NCBI RefSeq assembly: GCF_000007825.1
Contig: NC_004722.1
Coordinates: 421,501-485,500 of the forward strand
Origin: Bacillus cereus ATCC 14579
GTDB taxonomy: Bacteria; Bacillota; Bacilli; Bacillales; Bacillaceae_G
Direction of reading: 5' to 3'
Length of the DNA: 64,000 bases
This document shows positions 41,236 to 49,577 of the stretch, one piece after another; position 1 is the first letter of the stretch, and each line of letters opens with the position of its first letter. The translations under genes were made by a program, and so were the position numbers. The notes below the pieces were generated by a model. That model searched no databases, was not told where the DNA came from, and saw only the letters and a list, made by a program, of their open reading frames with translations.

Positions 41236-42639
41236 TCATATGTGTAAATGCAGTTTTTTAATTCGATATTGTAAGTTTTGCCTACTTAATCCTAAAAATT
41301 TTGCAGCTTGTGAGATGTTGCCATGATTCTCTTTAAGAATTTGGTTAATGTAGTTCTTTTCCATTTTTTCTATTGTGTGTTTTAAAGTTTTAGGTGCATC
41401 AGTATTGTGAGTAGTTAGTGCATGTTGCATATTGAATTCTGTTTTTATTCGTTCGCGAAAGCGAGTAGGAAGATGAAACGCTGTAATGATGGTTTCATCT
41501 TCTATCAAGTTCATGGAACCTTCAATTATATGTTCCAACTCCCGTACGTTTCCAGGCCAATCGTAGGCATAGAAAAATTCTCTTACATTTACATCTACAT
41601 CGGTTACGTTGAGCCCGAATTGAGTATTATATTTTTCAATAAAGTGCTGAACAAGAGCTGGAATATCTTCTTTTCTTTCACGTAAAGGCGGAAGACATAA
41701 AGTAACGACGCTTAATCGGTAATATAAGTCTTCCCTTAATCGATTATGTGCGATGGCTTCAAAGGGATCTTCATTGATAGTTGCTATAATGCGAACATCA
41801 ATTTCTTTTTCGTGTGTACCTCCGATTCTTCGTATTGTTTTTTCTTGTATAGCCCGCAGCAACTTAGCTTGAAGTATTGGGCTTAATGAATTGATTTCAT
41901 CTAATAACAAAGTTCCTCCGTTTGCTTCTTCGAATAAGCCTGATTTATCTATTGCTCCTGTAAAGGCACCTCGATTTGTGCCAAATAGTAGGCTTTCCAT
42001 TAAGGTATCAGGTATAGCGGCACAGTTTTGTGAAATAAAGGGTTTTGTTGAACGCTGACTTTCATTATGGATGCTTTGTGCAAATAGTTCTTTACCAGTG
42101 CCTGTTTCTCCTACTAGAAGTATGGAGGAAGATGTACGAATTACTCTTTTTCCTTCTGTAATGATTGATTGAATGGCTTCAGAATCACCAATTATGTGAT
42201 CAAAGGTAAATTTAGTGCTTTGTTTTCGAGAAGGACCTATTTTTATCGTTTGCTTTAAGTTACTAATTTCTTTTGATATTTCAATAGCGCCTTTAATTTT
42301 TCCATTTTCTATTATAGGGAAAGTATCGTTAATCGTTGTAATTTCTTGTCCTTTATTGTTAAAATACGTTTGTTTTATATTTTTCTTTGTTTTTCCAAAT
42401 TTTAATGCCTCTATAAGAGTACTATTTTTATTTTCCTCAAATGCGAATACTTCTAAAGGACTTTTATATAGCACATCTGAGCGCTCCATTGATTCAATTT
42501 CCATCATTTTGCGGTTATAGATAATCGTCTTACTTTCCTCATTAATAATATGAATTCCGATGTCGAGTTCATTGAGTAAAGTTTCATATAGCATATTCAT
42601 TTCAATGATCTGTTTTAAATTAATTTCTTCTGTACGCAT
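41236..42639 (-). CDS. Sigma-54-dependent activator, RocR-like
   Basis: A 467-residue enhancer-binding protein. It has an N-terminal PAS-like sensor (about 20-120: ELDIGIHIINEESKTIIYNR) and an AAA+ domain with Walker A GETGTGKE (177-184), the sigma-54 contact GAFTGA (224-229) and Walker B LLLDEI (244-249). A Fis-type HTH lies at the C-terminus (GNISQAAKFLGLSRQNLQYR). The sensor resembles B. subtilis RocR, the ornithine/citrulline-responsive activator of arginine catabolism. It is divergent from a -24/-12 promoter at 42820-42837 that drives the permease/deacylase operon, so it is very likely that operon's activator. Confidence 0.9.
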   Translation of the reverse strand: MRTEEINLKQIIEMNMLYETLLNELDIGIHIINEESKTIIYNRKMMEIESMERSDVLYKSPLEVFAFEENKNSTLIEALKFGKTKKNIKQTYFNNKGQEITTINDTFPIIENGKIKGAIEISKEISNLKQTIKIGPSRKQSTKFTFDHIIGDSEAIQSIITEGKRVIRTSSSILLVGETGTGKELFAQSIHNESQRSTKPFISQNCAAIPDTLMESLLFGTNRGAFTGAIDKSGLFEEANGGTLLLDEINSLSPILQAKLLRAIQEKTIRRIGGTHEKEIDVRIIATINEDPFEAIAHNRLREDLYYRLSVVTLCLPPLRERKEDIPALVQHFIEKYNTQFGLNVTDVDVNVREFFYAYDWPGNVRELEHIIEGSMNLIEDETIITAFHLPTRFRERIKTEFNMQHALTTHNTDAPKTLKHTIEKMEKNYINQILKENHGNISQAAKFLGLSRQNLQYRIKKLHLHI

Positions 42640-42710
42640 AGATTATCTTCTCCTCATTCCACCCTATGAAGACTGACTTTTTATAATTTTATTAAAATTC
42701 TTATAAAATC

Positions 42711-42767
42711 GCAAAAATTTTTTGCTATTTTCCTTTTAAAATCTCTGAAATGATAGAAAAATTTTGC
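42711..42767. promoter_or_regulatory. Candidate upstream activating sequences
   Basis: Two related inverted motifs, GCAAAAATTTTTTGC (42711-42725) and AGAAAAATTTTGC (42755-42767, reverse complement GCAAAATTTTTCT), lie 50-110 bases upstream of the -24/-12 promoter. Paired palindromes in this position are typical of RocR-type enhancers. Their identity as activator sites is inferred. Confidence 0.55.
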
Positions 42768-42819
42768 GGTTATGAAGTTTTTTTTTTGAGAAACCTTCAT
42801 TTTAAATAGGAATTGGAGA

Positions 42820-42837
42820 TTGGTACGCATTTTGCAT
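42820..42837 (+). promoter_or_regulatory. Sigma-54 (SigL) promoter
   Basis: TTGGTACGCATTTTGCAT fits the consensus TTGGCACN5TTGCAT with a single change, with the GG and GC dinucleotides correctly spaced. Predicted start is near 42849. It lies opposite a RocR-like activator. Confidence 0.88.
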
Positions 42838-42913
42838 AAATAATAATTGATATATCTAAAGGAGGGATATGCAACGTTTCAGTACCAACTAATAAGAAGG
42901 AGGAGTGTATAAA

Positions 42914-43168
42914 GTGAAGACGGTTATAGAATGCGTGTATAGTCCTTGTTACGGGAAAGTAGAGAAGTTATTTGTTACGGAAAGTTCTTACGTATATGAG
43001 TGGGAGAAATTAGCATTAATTGAAACAATAGATAAACAGAAAGTAGAAATTAAGATAGGGATCAGTGGTTATATTGAATCATTAGAAGTAGTAGAAGGAC
43101 AAGCTATTGCTGATCAAAAGTTATTAATAACAGTAAGGGATGACCTTTTAGTAACAGGCAGTGATTAA
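42914..43168 (+). CDS. Mini biotinyl/lipoyl-like domain protein
   Basis: An 84-residue protein with the hammerhead fold pattern of biotinyl/lipoyl domains: SPCYGKVEKLFVTESSYVYE, IETIDKQKVEIKIGISGYIE, then VVEGQAIADQKLLITV. The turn where lipoyl domains carry E-T-D-K-A reads ETIDKQK, with one extra residue and a lysine in place, so modification is uncertain. GTG at 42914 is chosen because AAGGAGG ends ten bases upstream; the GTG at 42905 is too close. It is the first gene of the sigma-54 operon. A free-standing domain beside a permease and deacylase is unusual; its role is unknown. Confidence 0.7.
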   Translation: MKTVIECVYSPCYGKVEKLFVTESSYVYEWEKLALIETIDKQKVEIKIGISGYIESLEVVEGQAIADQKLLITVRDDLLVTGSD

Positions 43169-43224
43169 TGTAAGTGACGTGTATTTTTGCTCTTTTAAAT
43201 CATTATTTTTACGGTGAATAATTT

Positions 43225-43238
43225 TAAAAACGCTTACA
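43225..43238 (+). promoter_or_regulatory. Candidate cre site
   Basis: TAAAAACGCTTACA fits the CcpA consensus TGNAANCGNWNNCW with one mismatch. It lies 37 bases before the permease start. It overlaps the right arm of a perfect 10-bp inverted repeat (TTAATGTAAG at 43165-43174, CTTACATTAA at 43233-43242). Confidence 0.4.
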
Positions 43239-43274
43239 TTAAATGGGTTTACAAAGTGAAAAGGGGGGATTTAT

Positions 43275-44698
43275 ATGATGAATCAAAATCAAGGATTAAA
43301 AAGAGAATTGAAAAGCAGGCACATATTTATGATTGCACTTGGAGGCGTTATTGGTACCGGTCTTTTTTTAGGATCTGGGTATACAATTCATGAAGCTGGG
43401 CCTGGAGGAGCGATTGTAGCATATCTTGTTGGAGGATTTGTTATGTATTTAACGATGCTCTGTCTTGGAGAGTTAGCTGTTGCAATGCCTGACGCAGGAT
43501 CTTATCAAACGTATGCGACAAAGCATATTTCTCCTGCAGCAGGTTATGTAGTTGGATGGATGTCATGGTTAAACTGGTCAGCTACGATAGGGATTGAACT
43601 AATTGCAGTTAGTATTTTAATGAAACGATGGTTTCCTGATGTACCTTCATGGATTTGGTGCGTAGTGTTTGCGGTACTCCTCTTTGCTATTAATGCGTTA
43701 TCTTCAAGAAGTTTTGCGGAAGTTGAATTTTGGTTTGCAAGTATTAAAGTAATTACGATTACTGCATTTATTATTTTAGGTGGGGCAGCAATGTTTGGTT
43801 TTCTAGATATGAAAGGAAATGAGCCAGCACCGATGTTCTCTAGTTCTATACTGAGTATGGTGGATTGTTCCCCAATGGATTATCAGCCATTTTAATTACG
43901 ATGATTGCAGTTAATTTCTCTTTCCAAGGAACAGAATTAGTTGGTATTGCAGCAGGTGAGAGTGAAAATCCAGAGAAAACAATCCCGAAGGCAATTAACA
44001 ATACAGTTTGGCGTATACTTGTTTTCTTTGTACTATCTATTTTTATTCTTGCTGGACTATTCCCTTGGCAACAAGCGGGAGTAATTGAAAGTCCATTTGT
44101 AGTTGTATTTGATAAAATTGGTATTCCTTATGCAGCAGATATTATAAATTTTGTTATCATTACAGCAGTGCTATCCGTTGCGAATTCAGGGTTATATGCA
44201 ACTTCTCGTATGCTATGGTCTATGTCTAATCAAGGAATGATTAGTCCGATTTTTGGTAAGTTATCTAAAAACGGTGTTCCTATTTATGCATTGATTGTAA
44301 GTACAATTGTAGGTTGCCTTTCATTACTATCAGGTATTTATGCGGAAGATACAGTTTATTTATGGCTACTTTCTATTGCCGGGTTCGGGGCGATATTAGT
44401 TTGGGCATCTATTGCTCTATCTAACTTATTAGCTAGGAGGTCATACATAAAGCAGGGCGGGGATGTGAAAGAATTGAAATTTAAAACACCTCTGTATCCA
44501 TTCGTACCACTGCTTGCACTAGTATTAAATGTAACAGTAATTATTGGTATGGCCTTTATTCCAGAGCAAAGAATGGCATTGTATTGCGGAATTCCATTTA
44601 TGATTGTTTGTTTACTGTTTTACCGTGCGACAAGAAATAAGGCACGTAAAGTAGAACATATTGAAAAGACAAATACGACGGAAGTAGAGAGCTTCTAA
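43275..44698 (+). pseudogene. RocE-like amino-acid permease, frameshifted
   Basis: Two frames together make a 474-residue APC-family permease (GVIGTGLFLGSGYTIHEAGP; GTELVGIAAGESENPEKTIP) with about 12 membrane segments, like RocE/RocC arginine-ornithine permeases. The first frame stops at 43895 after a wrong tail from about 43842. The second frame reads FYTEYGGLFPNG before the overlap. Adding one base at 43842-43843, between TCT and TTCTAT, restores APMFS-x-FYTEYGGLFPNGLS. It is therefore a single-base deletion in an otherwise intact gene. GGGGGG six bases before the ATG gives strong initiation. It lies in the sigma-54 operon. Confidence 0.85.
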
Positions 44699-44794
44699 TA
44701 TGAATTAATTTGGAGACTGTAAGATTTGTAAACAGTCTCTTTTTTTGTGAAAATAAAGTTGGAAACATACTACGTATGTAAAGGGGAATTAGCG

Positions 44795-46069
44795 ATGAAT
44801 CCAGAAGTTTCGCAGTTGTTAAAACAAATAGATTCAAGGAAAGAGGAATTGTTAGAACTTACAAAAATATTAATTCGTTTTGAAACACCAGCACCACCAG
44901 CGAGAAATACAAATGAAGCGCAAGAATTTGTTGCAGATTTTTTAAGAAAACGAAATTTTAGTATTGATAAATGGGATGTATATCCTAATGATCCGAACGT
45001 TGTTGGTGTGAAAAAAGGGGCAAAAAGTGACTCATATAAAAGTCTTATTATTAATGGACATATGGATGTAGCTGAAGTATCGGCAGATGAGGCGTGGGAA
45101 ACAAATCCGTTTGAGCCATTTATAAAAGATGGTTGGTTAGTTGGACGTGGTGCAGCTGATATGAAAGGGGGACTAGCTGGAGCGCTATTTGCTATTCAGC
45201 TATTACAAGAAGCTGGTATTGAATTACCTGGAGATTTAATCTTTCAATCCGTAATTGGAGAAGAAGTTGGAGAAGCTGGTACACTTCAATGCTGCAAAAG
45301 AGGTTATGATGCTGATTTTGCAGTCGTAGTGGATACGAGTAATTTACATATGCAAGGACAGGGCGGCGTAATTACTGGCTGGATTACTGTGAAAAGCCCT
45401 CAAACGTTTCATGATGCAACGCGTAGGCAAATGATTCATGCTGGAGGACGTTTATTTGGAGCGAGTGCAATTGAAAAAATGATGAAAATTGTGCAAAGTT
45501 TGCAAGAATTAGAGCGTCATTGGGCAGTTATGAAAACATATGAAGGCTATCCGTCTGGAACAACAACAATTAATCCAGCTGTTATTGAGGGTGGAAGACA
45601 TGCAGCTTTTATTGCGGATGAGTGCCGGTTATGGATAACAGTGCACTTTTATCCGAATGAAACACATGAACAAATAATAAAAGAAATTGAAGAGTATATC
45701 GGTAAAGTAGCAGCTGCCGATCCATGGCTAAGTGAAAATCCACCACAATTTAAGTGGGGCGGAGAATCAATGATTGTGGATCGTGGCGAAATTTTCCCTT
45801 CTTTAGAAATAGATAGTGAACATACAGCTGTAAAAACGCTTAGCTCAGTACATGAATCAATTCTTTCTAAAAATGCAATTTTAGATATGTCTGCAACGGT
45901 AACGGATGGTGGTTGGTTTAGTGAATTTCATATTCCAGCGATTATATATGGACCAGGTACATTAGAAGAAGCACATTCTGTAAATGAGAAAGTTGAAGTT
46001 GAACAGTTAATTGAATTTACAAAAGTGATAACAGCATTTATATATGAATGGTGCCACACGGAAAAATAG
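44795..46069 (+). CDS. M20 family deacylase (acetylornithine deacetylase/desuccinylase type)
   Basis: A 424-residue M20 metallopeptidase. Metal and catalytic residues are visible in NGHMDVAEV (His89, Asp91), GRGAADMKGG (Asp122) and GEEVGEAG (Glu156, Glu157). The group hydrolyses N-acyl amino acids such as N-acetylornithine. An in-frame start at 44747 lies near the permease end; the ATG at 44795 follows AAGGGGAA and is used. With a RocE-like permease and RocR-like activator it suggests uptake and deacylation of an arginine/ornithine-related compound. Confidence 0.85.
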   Translation: MNPEVSQLLKQIDSRKEELLELTKILIRFETPAPPARNTNEAQEFVADFLRKRNFSIDKWDVYPNDPNVVGVKKGAKSDSYKSLIINGHMDVAEVSADEAWETNPFEPFIKDGWLVGRGAADMKGGLAGALFAIQLLQEAGIELPGDLIFQSVIGEEVGEAGTLQCCKRGYDADFAVVVDTSNLHMQGQGGVITGWITVKSPQTFHDATRRQMIHAGGRLFGASAIEKMMKIVQSLQELERHWAVMKTYEGYPSGTTTINPAVIEGGRHAAFIADECRLWITVHFYPNETHEQIIKEIEEYIGKVAAADPWLSENPPQFKWGGESMIVDRGEIFPSLEIDSEHTAVKTLSSVHESILSKNAILDMSATVTDGGWFSEFHIPAIIYGPGTLEEAHSVNEKVEVEQLIEFTKVITAFIYEWCHTEK

Positions 46070-46080
46070 ATTTGTACAGT

Positions 46081-46116
46081 AAAATCGTACGAGTATGTAT
46101 ACTTGTACGATTTTTT
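46081..46116 (+). terminator. Terminator of the sigma-54 operon
   Basis: AAATCGTAC pairs with GTACGATTT with an inner AGTA/TACT extension, followed by Ts. Confidence 0.85.
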
Positions 46117-46120
46117 ATTG

Positions 46121-46159
46121 AACTATTTCAGTGTTGAATATAAACAACTGAAATAGTTC
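46121..46159. terminator. Second hairpin between convergent genes
   Basis: AACTATTTCAGT pairs with ACTGAAATAGTT; the plus-strand tail is CTTTATTTTT. It lies directly after the stop of the minus-strand Xre gene. Confidence 0.75.
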
Positions 46160-46168
46160 TTTATTTTT

Positions 46169-46822
46169 CTATGTCTTTCGTTTTAGTTCAATTAATTTCT
46201 CTTTCGCTAATTCAACGGCAATCGCATCATCTAAATAGCCAATTGGAAAGAGATAGTCGGGAATAATATCTGTCGATAATATGAAATAAAGTAATGCGCT
46301 CCCAAGAACTGCACGTTCTTCTTTTGAAATGGTTTCATTACAAAATTGTTGATACATATCTGTTAATTGTTCAATAAAAGGACCAGCACTATCAATTTGC
46401 TCTAATTTGCTTGCAAAACTGTCATGAATACGTTTTTCGCCTTCTGTTGTCTGGGCATAGCGTTCGTAATTTTCGAGTTCTTGTTTTACGCGAGTTGTAG
46501 TGTAATCGAAATCGAATAAGTTAGAGGATTGCAGAGTTTGCTGAATGGTATCAAGAGATGTGTACATATCCGTCTTTTCTTTATTAATGTGAGGAGAATC
46601 AGGATACATTTCATCAAATAACAATTGGGGTGGAACTTGTAGACATTCTGCGAATTTTTGTAGGTGTTTTTGTTTTGGCGGTTGTTTGCCATTCATAATT
46701 CTTGAGATTGTTGCGGGATCAATATTTGTAAGCATTCCGAGTTGGCGCATAGATAAGGCACGTTCTTTTAAAAGTTTTTTTATTAATCTACTAAGCCGCT
46801 CATTTGGATTTTCTTTAGGCAT
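46169..46822 (-). CDS. Xre-type HTH regulator fused to a DUF1232/YkvA-like domain
   Basis: A 217-residue protein. The N-terminal HTH_3 domain (LSMRQLGMLTNIDPATISRI, MNGKQPP) is followed by a helical linker and a C-terminal DUF1232 segment (FILSTDIIPDYLFPIGYLDD). DUF1232 proteins are often membrane-associated, so this may link DNA binding to a membrane signal. A longer frame to 46864 exists, but AAAGGAGTG lies seven bases before the ATG at 46822, which is used. It is divergent from ytaF; the 129-base gap holds both promoters. Confidence 0.8.
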   Translation of the reverse strand: MPKENPNERLSRLIKKLLKERALSMRQLGMLTNIDPATISRIMNGKQPPKQKHLQKFAECLQVPPQLLFDEMYPDSPHINKEKTDMYTSLDTIQQTLQSSNLFDFDYTTTRVKQELENYERYAQTTEGEKRIHDSFASKLEQIDSAGPFIEQLTDMYQQFCNETISKEERAVLGSALLYFILSTDIIPDYLFPIGYLDDAIAVELAKEKLIELKRKT

Positions 46823-46951
46823 AGCGAAGGCACTCCTTTTTATTGTTGAAAAAATGTTGAGCATTTATTACATGTATATGAAACAGACAGGCACAGTTGC
46901 TCAACATTTTCATAAGATGCATGGAAAAGTGAGGAAAAGGGGTGGCTATTT

Positions 46952-47563
46952 ATGAGTACGGCAGGTCTATTTTCAATTTTTTTAATCGGGATTGCTTCTA
47001 ATTTAGATAATGCAGGTGTTGGGATTGCATATGGCATTCGTAAAATTAGAATTTCGTGGTTCAACAATTTTATCATCGCATTTTTTGGGTTTTTATTTAC
47101 TTTATTAGCTGGATTTTTTGGGAACTGGATTGCGTTATTTATTTCAGAGTTTACAGCAAACCTGATTGGAGCGATAGTTTTAGGGATAATCGGGGTGTTT
47201 ATTTTGTGCCAGCCTTTCTTGGGGCAAAGAAATACCGTAGGCTCTAAAGATGGTAATGTACTTATGGGAATTTTACGTGATCCAGAAAAAGCAGATTTTG
47301 ATGGTTCTAAAACAATTAGTTTTTCAGAAGCAATTGTATTAGGGATTGCGTTGTCTATTAATAATATTGCAGGTGGATTTGATGCTGGGATAACAAATTT
47401 AAATCTTTGGCTTACAGCGACTATTTCTGGGGTGTTTAGTTTTATTTGTATTAGTGGTTTTGCGTATGTAGGAAAACGATTTTTAGCAGAATACTTAGGG
47501 AAATGGGCGACAATTATCGCAGAAGTATTATTAATTCTTATTGGGATCGATCAGTTGTTGTAA
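46952..47563 (+). CDS. ytaF: Sporulation membrane protein YtaF
   Basis: A 203-residue membrane protein of the YtaF/MntP-like (DUF204) type, with about six segments arranged as two halves: GIASNLDNAGVGIAYGIRKI and GIALSINNIAGGFDAGIT. The loop between them has an EF-hand-like acidic turn, DFDGSKTISFSEA. Relatives export manganese or other divalent cations; YtaF itself is annotated as a sporulation protein without known mechanism. AAAAGGGGTGG precedes the ATG. Confidence 0.85.
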   Translation: MSTAGLFSIFLIGIASNLDNAGVGIAYGIRKIRISWFNNFIIAFFGFLFTLLAGFFGNWIALFISEFTANLIGAIVLGIIGVFILCQPFLGQRNTVGSKDGNVLMGILRDPEKADFDGSKTISFSEAIVLGIALSINNIAGGFDAGITNLNLWLTATISGVFSFICISGFAYVGKRFLAEYLGKWATIIAEVLLILIGIDQLL

Positions 47564-47615
47564 GGAGAGTAGAAAACAAGGTTCGAGTATTTCCTTGGAA
47601 ATACAGCAAGGGATT

Positions 47616-47647
47616 GCATATATCGACGTACTTTTCTCCATACTAAT
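47616..47647 (+). promoter_or_regulatory. Candidate sigma-E-like promoter
   Basis: GCATATA (47616-47622) and CATACTAAT (47639-47647) resemble sigma-E elements. The spacer is 16 bases, one more than usual. It lies 30 bases before the small His/Lys-rich gene. Confidence 0.3.
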
Positions 47648-47677
47648 ACGGATTTCTTTTAAGAAAGGGGGATTTGT

Positions 47678-47836
47678 ATGGGACGCGGGAAAGCATTTGA
47701 TCATAAGAAAAAAGGGCATGATCATCAACCACCTAAAGGTGCGTTCATTCATAAAGATGTAAATGAACATACTTTGGAAGAGGAAGAGCTACCAGTAAAT
47801 ATTGAGGCGTATAAAAATAGTTTAAAAAAACATTAA
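47678..47836 (+). CDS. Small His/Lys-rich protein, unknown
   Basis: A 52-residue protein beginning MGRGKAFDHKKKGHDHQPPK and ending AYKNSLKKH. The N-terminal half is basic and His-rich, the C-terminal half acidic (EHTLEEEELPVN). AAAGGGGG is about eight bases upstream and a bidirectional terminator follows the stop. The adjacent YtaF and a sigma-E-like promoter hint at sporulation expression. I do not recognise the family; the histidines could bind metal. Confidence 0.7.
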   Translation: MGRGKAFDHKKKGHDHQPPKGAFIHKDVNEHTLEEEELPVNIEAYKNSLKKH

Positions 47837-47860
47837 AAGCACCTACATAGGTGCTTTTTT
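47835..47860. terminator. Bidirectional terminator
   Basis: AAAAGCACCTACATAGGTGC followed by TTTTTT; between convergent small genes. Confidence 0.9.
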
Positions 47861-48200
47861 ACCGTATATCTTCAATTAATTGTTCCGATTCTTCATGCAT
47901 ACTGTACTCACTTAATACTTGAATGCAAAGCCATTTTAATTCCTCAATCGTATGCTCAAGTTCTTCAGGAAGCACGTGATAAATGTCTTCAAGTCCCATC
48001 CCGAAATGAATAAGTTCAAGTACTTGATCATCGATGTTCCGATCCATTAATAATTCAAGTACTTCTAAATTGAATATGTATCGGTGAGCTTCGTCGAGTG
48101 AAACAACTTTTAACTTCAAGCTTTCTACAATACTCAATATAAAAAGAAGGATTGTTTTTTCAAGAACAGGTTGTTTTCCCATTTGAAATATTAGTTTCAT
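47859..48200 (-). CDS. DUF3969-like protein
   Basis: A 113-residue helical protein (KTILLFILSIVESLKLKVVS; LELIHFGMGLEDIYHVLPEE). Size and pattern fit the DUF3969 family of bacilli, known mainly from immunity-like or hypothetical genes. GGAGGTG is six bases before the ATG. Function unknown; no toxin-like gene lies beside it. Confidence 0.65.
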   Translation of the reverse strand: MKLIFQMGKQPVLEKTILLFILSIVESLKLKVVSLDEAHRYIFNLEVLELLMDRNIDDQVLELIHFGMGLEDIYHVLPEELEHTIEELKWLCIQVLSEYSMHEESEQLIEDIR

Positions 48201-48261
48201 CTTTCACACCTCCACATATAGCGCTAGGTTGTACTATATTATTCAGGAGGGGGGAACAAAT

Positions 48262-48300
48262 ATGCATGATATAGAGAAACTTTCAGCACTGTTTTTATAA
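48262..48300 (+). CDS. Candidate tiny ORF, 12 residues, possibly frameshifted
   Basis: MHDIEKLSALFL is preceded by a very strong AGGAGGGGGG six to seven bases before the ATG, which is hard to explain without a translated gene. Adding one T to the TTTTT run (48292-48296) would extend the frame to 48337 with a basic tail (FFIRRLITRKIEVLAK) of 26 residues total. Either a small peptide or a decayed or mis-sequenced small gene. Confidence 0.35.
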   Translation: MHDIEKLSALFL

Positions 48301-48344
48301 GAAGATTGATAACTCGCAAAATTGAGGTTTTGGCGAAATAAAAA

Positions 48345-48366
48345 ATCCTGCTAGTATAGCAGGATA
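48345..48366 (-). terminator. Terminator of glsA
   Basis: ATCCTGCTAGTATAGCAGGAT palindrome; on the minus strand a TTTTTATTT tail follows. Confidence 0.85.
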
Positions 48367-48374
48367 ACTCGCGA

Positions 48375-49304
48375 TTAAAAAATGCTCCAACCTTCTTGAG
48401 CAGAAAGAAGTTCAAGAATTTTAAAACCAGCAATACTATTTCCGTTTGCATCTAAAGCTGGTCCGAAAATACCGATTCCCATGTCTCCTTTTACGCAGCC
48501 AAAAATACCACCGGCTACACCGCTTTTTGCAGGAATACCAACACGAATTGCAAATTCACCAGATTCGTTATACATACCACATGTGACCATAAATGTTTTG
48601 CAAATTTTTGTAATATGTTTAGGGATGATTTGTTTCTTTTTATATGGATCATATCCATCCATTGCAAAAATTAAGCCGATACGTGCTAAATCGATGCAGT
48701 TTACTTCAACTGCGCATTGACGAGTATATAAATCCATAAGTTCTTCAATATCACAATCGATAATTCCGTTTTGTTTCATATAATAACAAAGTGAACGGTT
48801 TAGGTAAGCTGTCTCTAGTTCTGAATCGGCAACTTTAGAGGAATAATTAATAGTAGGATTATCTGTTATTTCACGTACAAAATGAAGAATACGTTCCATT
48901 TTTTCCTCGTTATCTTTTCCTTCTAACATGCTTGTAATAGCTAATGCTCCTGCATTTATCATTGGATTAAGGGGTTTGGACGGACTTGTCGTTTCTAACT
49001 TAATAATAGAATTAAATGGGTCACCCGTTGGTTCCATTCCAACTTTAGAAAATACATATTCTTCACCACGGTCTAAAAGGGCAAGGGCAAGTGTAATTAC
49101 TTTGGAAATACTTTGAAGAGTAAATAGTGTTTGTGAGTTGCCTGCATGGATATATTCTGTTTCTTTATGGAAAATGGCAATCCCTAAATCGTCTGGATTT
49201 GCATTTCCTAGTTCGGGGATATAAGTAGCAAGTTTTCCTTTTTTTGTATATGGTTTTACTTGTTCTAACAACTGTTGTAAGTTGTTTGTTTCAATGCACT
49301 GCAT
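48375..49304 (-). CDS. glsA: Glutaminase
   Basis: A 309-residue glutaminase with a serine beta-lactamase-like fold. Catalytic Ser65 and Lys68 lie in [10 protein letters not shown]. The family block [26 protein letters not shown] and the C-terminal [14 protein letters not shown] are intact. It hydrolyses glutamine to glutamate and ammonia. AGGAGC precedes the ATG. Alone with its own terminator, without the glutamine permease gene that accompanies some glsA copies. Confidence 0.95.
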
Positions 49305-49392
49305 AGTACCAACGCTCCTATTTTGAATTAACTAAGTTTACTTTTCCCGATATGCTCGGAAATAAATAATAACATGAAAAAGTGGAATGATA

Positions 49393-49430
49393 AAACGAAA
49401 GTTCAATGTGCTATAATAGGTCTTTCGTTT
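49393..49430 (+). promoter_or_regulatory. Extended -10 promoter flanked by an inverted repeat
   Basis: AAACGAAAG (49393-49401) and CTTTCGTTT (49422-49430) are perfect inverted arms around TGCTATAAT (49409-49417). A protein binding both arms would cover the promoter. Transcription from here would give a leader of about 205 bases to the PTS gene. Confidence 0.5.
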
Positions 49431-49561
49431 CGAGTATTCTGTATTTTAAAAAGGAGAATTTTCCTTTTATATAACAGTTTGGAAATAGGAGATTTATCCA
49501 TAAAAAGTTCGGAAATAAAAACTACACATCTATACAACTATATGTTATTATGGTTATGTAA

Positions 49562-49577
49562 TAGAAAGCGTTTTCTA
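49562..49577 (+). promoter_or_regulatory. cre site (CcpA) upstream of the PTS gene
   Basis: TAGAAAGCGTTTTCTA is a near-perfect palindromic match to the CcpA operator consensus, 52 bases before the PTS start codon. Confidence 0.8.

Noticed and set aside
48239..48451. A 70-codon minus-strand ORF at the end of glsA
   Set aside because: It overlaps glsA in another frame and runs through the glsA terminator.
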